The position numbers were made by a program, and so were the translations under genes. A DNA stretch of 64,000 nucleotides from Mixophyes australis (lineage: Eukaryota; Chordata; Amphibia; Anura; Limnodynastidae). The stretch's first letter is position 1. Each line of letters starts with the position of its first letter. Where the stretch lies: positions 93,190,955 to 93,254,954 of the forward strand of contig JAVHZZ010000012.1 of the NCBI GenBank assembly GCA_036250195.1, in the 5' to 3' direction. Below the pieces are notes generated by a model, which was not told the DNA's origin, searched no databases, and saw nothing but the letters and a program-made list of their open reading frames with translations. Below, one piece after another: positions 45,401 to 57,400 of the stretch.

Positions 45401-48400
45401 ATGGGTGACGCGGAGGACAGTCAGGGGTGATGCGGAGGTTAGATATGGATGACATGGAGGTTAGGCAAGGGTGACGCGGAGGACAAGGAGGGGTGATACA
45501 GAGGAGAGGGAGGGGTGATGTGGAGTAAACGCAGGAGTGATGGTGATGTGGAGGACAGAGAGGGGTGACGCGGAGGTCACGCAGGGGTGATGCGGAGGTC
45601 AGGCAGGGGTGACGCGGAGGACAAGGAGGGGTGATAAAGAGGAGAGGGAGGGGTGACGCGGAGTAAATGCAGGAGTGATGTAGAGGACAGAGAGGGGTGA
45701 CGCGGAGGTCAGGGAGGGATGATGCGGAGGTCAGGCAGGAGTGATGCGGAGGACAGGCAGGGGTGATGCGGAGGACAGGCAGGGGTGATGTGGAGGACAG
45801 AGAGAGGTGATGCGGAGGACAGAGAGGGGTGACGCAGAGGACAGGCTGGGGTGACGCGGAGGTCAGGCAGGGGTGATGCGGAGGAAAGAGAGGGGTGACG
45901 CAGAGGACAGGCTGGGGTGACGCGGAGGTCAGGCAGGGGTGATGCGGAGGAAAGAGAGGGGTGACGCAGAGGACAGGCTGGGGTGACGCGGAGGACAAGG
46001 AGGGGTGATACAGAGGAGAGGGAGGGGTGACGCGGAGTAAATGCAGGAGTGATGTAGAGGACAGAGAGGGGTGACGTGGAGGTCAGGCAGGGGTGACGCA
46101 GAGGACAGAGAGGGATGATGCGGAGGTCAGGCAGGAGTGATGTAGAGGACAGAGAGAGGTGATGCGGAGGACAGAGAGGGATGATGCGGAGGTCAGGCAG
46201 GAGTGATGCAGAGGAAATGCAAGAGTGATGCGGAGGTCAGGCAGGAGTGATATTGAGGACAGAGAGAGGTGATGCGGAGGACAGAGAGGGGTGATGCGGA
46301 GGACAGAGAGGGGTGATGCGGAGGACAGGGGGGGATGATGCGGAGGTCAGGGAGGGGTGATGCAGAGATCAGGCAGGAGTGATGTGGAGGACAGAGAGAG
46401 GTGATGCGGAGGACAGAGAGGGGTGATGCGGAGGACAGAGAGGGGTGACGCGAAGGACAGGGAGGGATGATGCGGAGGTCAGGCAGGAGGAGTGATGTGG
46501 AGGACAGGCAGGGGTGATGCGGAGATCAGGCAGGAGGAGTGATGTGGAGGACAGGCAGGGGTGATGCGGAGATCAGGCAGGAGGAGTGATGTGGAGGACA
46601 GGCAGGGGTGATGCGGAGGACAAGGAGGGGTGATGCGGAGGACAGGGAGGGATGATGCGGAGGTCAGGGAGGGATGATGCGGAGGTCAGGGAGGGATGAT
46701 GCGGAGGTCAGGGAGGGATGATGCGGAGGTCAGGCAGGAGGAGTGATGTGGAGGACAGGCAGGGGTGATGCGGAGATCAGGCAGGAGTGATGTGGAGGAC
46801 AGAGAGAGGTGATGCGGAAAACAGAGAGAGGTGATGCGGAGGACAGAGAGGGGTGATGCGGAGGACAGGGAGGGATGATGCGGAGGTCAGGGAGGGATGA
46901 TGCGGAGGTCAGGGAGGGATGATGCGGAGGTCAGGCAAGAGTGATGTGGAGGACAGAGAGGGGTGACGCGGAGGACAGAGAGGGGTGACGCGGAGGACAG
47001 AGAGGGGTGACGCGGAGGACAGAGAGGGGTGACGCGGAGGTCAGGCAGGGGTGATGCGGAGGAAATGCAGGAGTGATGCGGAGGACAGGGAGGGATGATG
47101 CGGAGGTCAGGCAGGAGTGATACATAGGAAATGCAGGAGTGACGCGGAGGACAGAGATGGGTGACGCGGAGGTCAGGCAGGGGTGATGCGGAGGAAATGC
47201 AGGAGTGATGCGGAGGACAGAGATGGGTGACGCGGAGGACAGTCAGGGGTGATGCGGAGGTTAGATATGGATGACATGGAGGTTAGGCAAGGGTGACGCG
47301 GAGGACAAGGAGGGGTGATACAGAGGAGAGGGAGGGGTGATGTGGAGTAAACGCAGGAGTGATGGTGATGTGGAGGACAGAGAGGGGTGACGCGGAGGTC
47401 ACGCAGGGGTGATGCGGAGGTCAGGCAGGGGTGACGCGGAGGACAAGGAGGGGTGATAAAGAGGAGAGGGAGGGGTGACGCGGAGTAAATGCAGGAGTGA
47501 TGTAGAGGACAGAGAGGGGTGACGCGGAGGTCAGGGAGGGATGATGCGGAGGTCAGGCAGGAGTGATGCGGAGGACAGGCAGGGGTGATGCGGAGGACAG
47601 GCAGGGGTGATGTGGAGGACAGAGAGAGGTGATGCGGAGGACAGAGAGGGGTGACGCAGAGGACAGGCTGGGGTGACGCGGAGGTCAGGCAGGGGTGATG
47701 CGGAGGAAAGAGAGGGGTGACGCAGAGGACAGGCTGGGGTGACGCGGAGGTCAGGCAGGGGTGATGCGGAGGAAAGAGAGGGGTGACGCAGAGGACAGGC
47801 TGGGGTGACGCGGAGGACAAGGAGGGGTGATACAGAGGAGAGGGAGGGGTGACGCGGAGTAAATGCAGGAGTGATGTAGAGGACAGAGAGGGGTGACGTG
47901 GAGGTCAGGCAGGGGTGACGCAGAGGACAGAGAGGGATGATGCGGAGGTCAGGCAGGAGTGATGTAGAGGACAGAGAGAGGTGATGCGGAGGACAGAGAG
48001 GGGTGACGCAGAGGACAGGCTGGGGTGACGCGGAGGTCAGGCAGGGGTGATGCGGAGGAAAGAGAGGGGTGACGCAGAGGACAGTCTGGGGTGACGCGGA
48101 GGTCAGGCAGGGGTGATGCGGAGGAAAGAGAGGGGTGACGCAGAGGACAGGCTGGGGTGACGCGGAGGACAAGGAGGGGTGATACAGAGGAGAGGGAGGG
48201 GTGACACGGAGTAAATGCAGGAGTGATGTAGAGGACAGAGAGGGGTGACGCGGAGGTCAGGCAGGGGTGACGCAGAGGACAGAGAGGGATGATGCGGAGG
48301 TCAGGCAGGAGTGATGTAGAGGACAGAGAGGGGTGACGCGGAGGTAAGGCAGGGGTGAATACATTTGTGACGTTTCCTTGTCCGTAGATCCGATGAGGCT

Positions 48401-51400
48401 TAAACTTTACAGTATGTCTTCGGAATTGTACACCAGTCATACACAATGGTCGCTGATGAGAAGGGGGCTGGTAAGAGGTCCTGTGTATGGCTGAATATTT
48501 ATCTCTCTATATTTTGTTTTGTCTCCTGACAGTGAACGGAGTCGTTAATTCAATCCTAGGTAAGTCTGCCACAGTCATACCCCTTTATTTCATATAATTC
48601 ATTCAAAAACTGCCTGTCTGATGTATGGGAGATGCATTTCACAGCATGTCCACAATGGGGCAGAATGTTTCTGATTTACATTGTACAGTTAATAGCAGCA
48701 ATTTCAGTGTATTATGGGTATCAGAAGCCACGTTGTATTGTTGTATTAAGATGAGAGTACCTCTGTTATTATATTATATTACGTATCTGTGTGGCAGGTG
48801 AACACACCAAGGCTCTTATCACACAGATGACGCTCTTCAATAAGGTGCTGGCGGAGCTGAGAGAGGACATACGAGACCAGGTGAGGGAGGCAGGGGGGGT
48901 ACAGACGTACAGGACACTAAACTGTGACCCCAATATTATCATCTGTCAAACAATCTGTGTCCACCACAGGGGTCCCCTGATCCCCTCTCACGTGTGTGCC
49001 CCCTGGTGAAAGGGTCACAGGGAATAATTAGTATTTCTTTGTGGACAGGTTAAGGAAATGTCTCTCATCAGGAACACCATCATGGAATGTCAGGTGTGTG
49101 GTAAGTCTCATCATTTACCCGCCACGTACAGCTTGTCCCTCCCACTGCAGGGTGACATAGACAGGGTGGAGCTGTGAGACATGGAGCCTGCTCCTCCCAC
49201 AGCAGGGTGACACAAACAGGGTGGAGCTATGAGACATGGGTTCAGCCCCTCCCACAGCAGAGTGACAGACAGAATGGAGCTATGAGACATGGGGTCAGCC
49301 CCTCCCACTGCAAGGTGACACAGACAGGATGGAGCTATGATACATGGGGCCAGCCGCTCCCATTGCAGGGTGACACAGACAGGATGGAGCTATGATACAT
49401 GGGGCCAGCCCCTCCCATTGCAGGGTGCCTCTTTGATGTGACATATGTTTAATAGAAGCTGCTGTCTTGTTACCCGCAGGGTTCCATGAACACCGCTCAC
49501 GCTGCAACCCCAACCCCTGCTTCCAGGGAGTGGACTGTATGGAGACCTACGAGTACCCGGGATATCGCTGCGGCCCGTGCCCTCCAGGATCTCATGGCAA
49601 CGGGACACACTGTGCGGATATTAACGAGGTATTGACCAGTGTGACTCCGGGTGGATGGTTCAGTGCGGGAGTCTGTAGCACTAATGCCCAGTTCTGTGTG
49701 TCACTTGTAGTGCTCTCACGCCAGTCCGTGCTTCTCCGGCTCTAAGTGCATCAATACGTCGCCTGGTTTCCGGTGTGACGCCTGTCCTCGCGGGTACAAG
49801 GGCAACACAGTGTCAGGAGTGGGCGTTGACTACGCCAAAGCCAGCAAGCAGGTAAGAACAGAGGGTAATCATCCTGGTAACATGGGCGGTGAGTGACGTC
49901 CACGTCATATCGTCATACATGACTTTCTTGGAGGGTTGTGACTCCTTTAAACCGGGATCTATCATGTCTTCCAGGTGTGCTCAGACATTGATGAATGTAA
50001 TGACGGGAACAACGGCGGTTGTGCCGCAAACTCCATCTGTACTAATACTGTGGTAAGACCACATTCCAGCCTTCCATCATCTCACCTACCTGATCCTACT
50101 GCTTTATTCTCATAACGCTTGTTTCCCTTGTCTAGGGCTCGTACAAGTGTGGCCCCTGCAAGCCCAGCTTTGTGGGGAACCAGTCACTGGGTTGTGTGCC
50201 AAAAAAATCCTGCATCGGCCCAGCGTTCAACCCTTGCCATGTGAATGGTCATTGTGTGTTCGAGAGGAACGGGGATGTCTCATGTGCGGTAAGACACTTG
50301 CTAAGATTACCAATCACCGGTTAAATTGCTGCTGCTGATCCGATCTTTAAGTTATCTAACTTTCCATTCTACACTAGATTACGGCTGACGGTTATGTGCG
50401 TAGAGCACCGTGTGTCCATTATCACTCATCTCATGGCTTTCTCTTCACAGTGCAACGTTGGTTGGGCCGGGAACGGATACACTTGTGGTAGAGACACCGA
50501 TATCGACGGCTACCCAGATGAACCGATGCCCTGTATTGATAACAACAAACACTGTCGTCAGGTTCGAGCCTTGATAGGGATGAATCAACAACATTATATT
50601 TGAAACAGAGAATAAGATTTTATTTACTTTGAACGTTACTGATAGTCCATTTATATGAATCAACCTACATTGTAGATGTTGTGGTCTCTAAACACTGACC
50701 GTTGTAAACATATGAATCTTACTGTTGGACTTTGGATCTGAAGGAGAAACAGTTCTTAGGCGCAGATTATAAATAAATGGTTGAACGGTATTCGGTAGAT
50801 CTATGTAGATCTGGGTATATGGCTGTAAATAGAGTGATCGTCTCTCAGTTTAGGTAGAGAAATGTTCTCTAGATTTAGTTAGAGAGATGATATCTATGTT
50901 TGGTTACAGAGATGATATCTAGGTTTATGTAGAGAGGTGGTCTCTTGGTTTATGTAGAGAGCTGGTCTCTTGGTTTAGGTAGAGAGGTGGTCTCTTAGAG
51001 AGGCAGAATGATGTTTTCTAGGCTTTGGTAGAGAGATTGTCTCTTGGTTTAGGTAGAGAGGTGGTCTCTTGGTTTATGTAGAGAGGTGGTCTCTTGGTTT
51101 AGCTAAAGAGGTGGTTTCTTGGTTTAAGTAGTGAGGTGGTTTCTTAGTTTAGGTAGAGAGGTGGTCTCTTGTTTAAGTAGAGAGATGGTCTCTTGGTTTA
51201 GGTAGAGAGGTGGTCTCTTGGTTTAGGTAGAGAGGTGGTTTCTTAGTTTAGGTAGTGAGGTGGTTTCTTAGTTTAGGTAGAGAGGTGGTCTCTTGGTTTA
51301 AGTAGAGAGGTGGTCTCTTGGTTTAGGTAGAGAGATGGTCTCTTGATTTAAGTAGAGAGGTGGTCTCTTGGTTTAGGTAGAGAGATGGTCTCTTGATTTA

Positions 51401-54400
51401 AGTAGAGAGGTGGTTTCTTAGTTTAGGAAGAGAGGTGGTCTCTTGGTTTAGGTAGAGAGGTGGTTTCTTAGTTTAGGTAGAGAGGTGTTCTCTTGGTTTA
51501 GGTAGAGAGGTGGTCTCTTGGTTTAGGTAGAGAGGTGGTCTCATGATTTAAGTAGTGAGGTGGTTTCTTAGTTTAGGTAGAGAGGTGGTCTCTCGGTTTA
51601 TGTAGAGAGGTGGTTTCTTTGTTTAGGTAGAGAGGTGGTCTCTTAGAGAGGCAGAATGATGTTTTCTAGGCTTTGGTAGAGAGATTGTGTCTTGGTTTAG
51701 GTAGAAAGATGGTCTTTAGATTAGGTAGAGGGACATTTTCTGTGCTTAGGTAAAGATATGATATCTAGATTTAGGTAGAAAGATGGTCTCTAGATTTAGG
51801 TAGAAAGATGGTCTTTAGATTAGGTAGAGGGACATTTTTTGTGCTTAGGTAAAGATATGATATCTAGATTTAGGTAGAGAGATAAAGCCTGATTCATTAA
51901 GGAAAGTTAAGCAAAAGTAAGTAAGCAAGGCAAAACCATGTTGCATTGGAGGGGGGGCGGGTAAATTTAAAATGTGGGGACAGATTTATAGTCGGGTAGG
52001 GCATGTCCTAGATCATCTTTAAAGTTTATATGCAAAATAATTAACTAATTAGCATACCTTGTTTTGTAATATGGTTTTGTCCACGAGAAAACTTACTCCT
52101 TTTTTTGCCTTACTTTCCTTAATGAATCAGGCCCATGGTCTCTAGATTTCGGTAGAGGGATGGTCTCTAGATTTAGGTAGAGGGGTGTTTTCTGGGGTTA
52201 GGTAGAGAAATGGTCTCTAGGTTTGGTACAGGAGGACCGTATCCTACAGATGCACATAAAAGTACAATGAATGAGTGAGTTATGGTGGGATGATTGCTGT
52301 GTACTGTTTATGTAACATTTGTAGTTGAATAATATATGCATTTCTACTTCCAATTTCCCACCTCACAGGATAACTGCAAACTGACCCCCAACTCCGGGCA
52401 GGAGGATGCAGATAATGATGGGATCGGGGACCAATGTGATGAAGACGCTGATGGAGATGGGATCAAAAATGTTGAGGTCATTTTCTCTGAACATTGACAT
52501 TGTATTTGGCTAATCACATATCCTGGTGATAATACCAAACTGGCTGGACATTATCACTCCTTCCCTGTTATAATGAGCGGTTCGGCAGCTTGCATCCCAG
52601 GAGAGCACGTTAGTGCAGTGTGATAGAGATGTAACGGTGTGTAACCATAATACTACACAGGTGGCAGGTAACAGCACACTGCACAAAGCAGCGGAGGCCA
52701 GGAGTTTGTGGGGGGCTACACTGGGTATAAATAGCTCCTCCTCTAAGGCCTCATACCCACTGGAGTTTTGGGGCTCACTGTATCTTCCTATTGAGTTTGC
52801 ATGTGGTAAACACAAAAAATGGAACACGTAGTTTCTTGAAAACAGTCAACGCAACGCCATAAAAGCTAATGGGTACGGTAACACTGGGAATAACAGCTCT
52901 GAGTGTCAGACACATTTACAGGTGATTTACATGCACTAAAAAGGCACTTAAAAAAAGCCAGTGGGTATAAGCTCTAACAAGGGACGGATAGTGGAAGTAC
53001 AGCTGCAAATGTTCCTCTGTAGCAGAAAAAGGAGGGAACAAAAGAAGTTATGGAGATTGTGGTTTCTTTGGTATCAGAGAGAGACAAGGAAAAAAATTGT
53101 TGGAGGTAAAACACTAAGAGCTGAATCTGATTTGATTTATTTACCTGTGCTAAAATGTTTGTGCTGCTGTAAACTGGAAAGGCCTGGATAGATTGGTTTT
53201 TTTTAAGGGGCCGTACCTCCTTAAATGTGTGAATTGTATGTAATAGGTGGTCTATGCACCCTATCCACCACCTAGTACAATACTACCCATATAAGTGGTT
53301 TATAACAACTTGTCACAAATGGTGTTAGAGGTGGGATAATTTTTACACATGCTTAAAGTAGTCTACAAAGGAGAATCAGGGAGGAAGTGACACACAAATT
53401 ATTAACTACATAGCTGGGGGGAAAAACTCAATTCACTTTACAGAGGGGGATGCAAAATATGGGGACATGGGACTTCTTGCAGCAGTAGAAGGAATAACTA
53501 GTCCGATAATCACGTATTGCAAAAGTTGTCTGATTAAGATGACATTGAAGCCTACTTTCAAACCTTTAAGCATGAACCCTGGGGATCTGCCAAATGAGCC
53601 TCAATTGTATCTCCTTTCTTAATCTGCAAAGTTGAAAATGCTTATAATGATCTTGACCAGGAGGCAGCAAATGTCTAACAGAGGCTGAAGGTAGAAATAC
53701 TTCCCCCATCATCTGTAACACCTTGAGAACAAAGATTTATGGCATGATTCATTATAAATGTGTTCCAGTTGTAGGGAAATGAAGAGACCCTGGATCACTG
53801 AAGAAAAAGGGATTAATAATGAGTAATTGTTAGTTCCACACAACAATGGGCCTAGTTGATGCACATCTTTTTTTGGGGTCCATATTGGGGTGCAGAACAC
53901 ACTAGGATAGAATGCTACAAAGGTCCATATGGATATATGAAGGGGATGTGCGATATTGTGATGTGTGCAAAGTGTCACTTCACTTTCCCACACCCCCACT
54001 TAAAAGCTGCATTGACACCACTTCCCATCACTGATAAGCCTTTTAAGAGTATGGATTTGTTGAGGCTTTTATAGAAGTGTGCCCTTGAGCACCAGTACGT
54101 ACTGGTCGTGCAACCAAATACCAAGAGATCCCATCAAAGCTATCATTGGAGAGTTCTTCAAGGGTCGGTTTACTAGAAGAATAAACAGGGATACCTGTTG
54201 TTTTAAGGCATATGCAGGTAAGGTTAATGAAAATGAAAGATATACTTCAGTATATTTTGGTGCGGGCTCACATTGTGAAATCCAAAGCTCCTCAATAGGT
54301 TTATTATAATAGGAGAGTATTGAGTCAAGTATTTCAGACAAAAGATAGAGCGGTTGATCTTCTCCCAACCTCAGAGAGCGAGGAACCCCATGAGGTCATG

Positions 54401-57400
54401 GAAATAGTGAGTTATAACATAACCTGACCATAGGATAATGGAACAGATTTACTCTGTTACTATCTTGAAGCGCTTGACACCGCGGAGGAATCTTAGAAAT
54501 TTTTCCATACCCTGCGGTTGGGAAAGTAATACTGGCGGACAAAGAACCCGCCTAGTCAACAAAGCTTGTGGAGTCTGGTTTACGGACAGATAGCTCCTTA
54601 AAAAGTTGCAGAAAATCTTAATATAGTTCTAACAAACAGAGACATTGTCTCTGACAAATCAGGGAGAACATCGATATTGATCATAATGTTGTTACTCGGC
54701 CAGGTGTAAGGATTAAATAAAAGCTTTATAGAGTTCCTGAGGCTAAAGAATAATAGGCCAGTATAGGAGTTCAAAAAATGATGGACCTAGTTGTCATAGA
54801 AGAGGGAACAGTTTGTGACCCAAATTGTCTTAGTTCCCAAACCAGATGGAAGTAGAAGATTTTGTAATGATTTCTGGAACATAAATGAAAACTTGTAAAG
54901 TACATTGTATGGATATTATCTTATGGAGTGTTCATTGTTCGTGTATTAGTCTATAGAGGTCCCATTCTGCGAATGTCAGTCTACTTCATAACACCTTACA
55001 CCTCCAATTCAGCAGTGAAATTATAGTTTTCTATTCATTTGTAGTATGGGTTATTTTAGAATTGAGCCCCCTGAACACCTTCCTCTTCATCAGACTCCTT
55101 GCATGATAACCACCAACGGTCCCTTATATAAACATTTCATGTGCCCGTGCAGGATAACTGTAGACTTGTCCCCAACAAGGACCAGCAGAATTCAGACACC
55201 GACTCTTTTGGCGATGCCTGTGACAATTGTCCTAATGTCCCCAACAATGACCAGAAAGACACAGATAACAATGGAGAAGGTGACGCATGTGACAATGACA
55301 TTGATGGTGACGGTGAGTATCTTTGTGATCATTGCGGGTCAACTATGATAAGAAAGTGAAGGGGGCATTCTGTAATGAGATATAAAGGGAAGTGACGGGG
55401 CATTCTTGAAGGTGTTCCTGATTGTCCACCAAGCAAATACATCTACAGATCCACATTGTATTGTAAACACTTTCTAATCACAACAAATTATATATCAATA
55501 TATATATATAATGTTTATATGTAGGTATCCCAAACATGCTGGATAATTGTGCAAGAGTGCCAAATCCCCTCCAGACAGACAGAGACCTGGATGGGGTGGG
55601 AGATGCCTGTGATAGCTGCCCAGAGACCAGCAACCCAACACAGGTAATGATGCTTCTACAATCCAATTGTCACTAATTATCCATATAGCATGCAACCCTG
55701 TCATCAGTAACTCAGATCTCCTGATACACTCTGTGCTGCTGGGGACCCTGCTCCTTCCACTATATAACTCTCAGTCTGTGGCTTCCTGCTGCCTCCATTC
55801 CCCTCCTCACATCATGTCACTGCCCCTGTCACATGCAGCCCTGTCCTCACTAACACATCACTCATCTCCTGATAAACTCTGTGCTGCTGTGGACCCTGCT
55901 CCTACTATATAACTCCCAGCATGTGGCTTCCTGCTGCCTCCATTCCCCTCCTCACATCATGTCACTGCCCCTGTCACATGCAGCCCTGTCCTCACTACTA
56001 CATCACTCATCTCCTGATATACTCTGTGCTGCTGGGGACCCTGTTCCTTCCACTATATAACTCTCAGTCTGTGGCTTCCTGCTGCCTCCATTCCTCTCCT
56101 CACATCATGTCACTGCCCCTGTCACATGCAGCCCTGTCCTCACTAACACATCACTCATCTCCTGATATACTCTATGCTGCTGAGCTATAGAGATAGCTGT
56201 ATTTGATGGAAACCAGACCACACAGCAACTCCCGTCGGGTCTTTGATACTGACCCATATTATTCTATCTCTAGACAGATGCTGATAGCGACTTGGTGGGT
56301 GACATGTGTGACACAAATCAGGACAGGTATGTTGTATCCTTATCACTTATCCATCTTGTGGAATGATTGACATCTGTCTCTAGGAAACTAGAACTACATA
56401 AAGATGTTCTTCTACCCAAATTGGCCGGATGCTCGATAATAATTCAATTAAATTCTGTTGGGTTATTATCGGTCATATTGGTAAATATGCTCTGAAGACC
56501 GTACTCGAAAACACTAATGTGTTCTAGAAGAGATTCCAGCTGCTCAGTCCTTGAACAGAATGGCCTACAGTCATCTAGTTTGGCCACCTACATGTGTGGT
56601 CAAGTTGAACACTGACCTCTCAATGTACAACATGACCATGTTTGCAGCGCTTGACAGACCGATAGGGAACGGACATTGGTTGTGATTGATGATTGAGACG
56701 TGATAACTCCATAGTGACACCTAAGAACTTTCATTCCTCAGAGATGGTGATGGTCACCAGGACACCAAGGACAATTGTCCAGAAATTCCCAACAGTTCCC
56801 AACTGGATTCAGACAATGATGGTATTGGAGATGAGTGCGACCAAGATGATGACAACGATGGAATTCCAGACTACATCCCACCGGGACCGGACAACTGCCG
56901 GCTCATACACAACCCCAATCAGAAAGACACGGATGGTAAGTGCATGGGGCCTGTGAGAACATGTATGGCATTAGTAGATATAGTGTCATTGTTGTATCTC
57001 TCTCCAGCTGGACAACAATGACAAGCAAACTATTACTTTCTTATCCTTCCGGGACTATCTGGACTGCGGCCTGACCTGGTCTTCTAGCTTCTGTGACCTT
57101 CTCTGGACTACAAACAGTGCACTGGCCATGGTCTTTAATCCCCCTCCTTATCGCCTTATCTCACCAACTCTTCCATCTCTAAAGAGATGAAATTATAAAT
57201 AGAATAACAGGACCCAGGCCGCTGGTGAGCACCCCCAGCTCAGTTATGAGACTTTGTGGGTGTTATAGTAACAGTTGGTGAGGTTGATTAAAAGGATAGT
57301 TGACATATATTAATTGCATTGATCCATAGGAAGCCAATTATTGCTACATTTATCGTTGGACATTCTGTTGGTAAAATTGCCATCATCAGTCAGGAATTCC

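Noticed and set aside
40425..48446. Minus-strand open frames rich in [17 protein letters not shown]
   Set aside because: All come from the 22-bp array in THBS3 intron 4; the identical pairs reflect the 1822-bp duplication.
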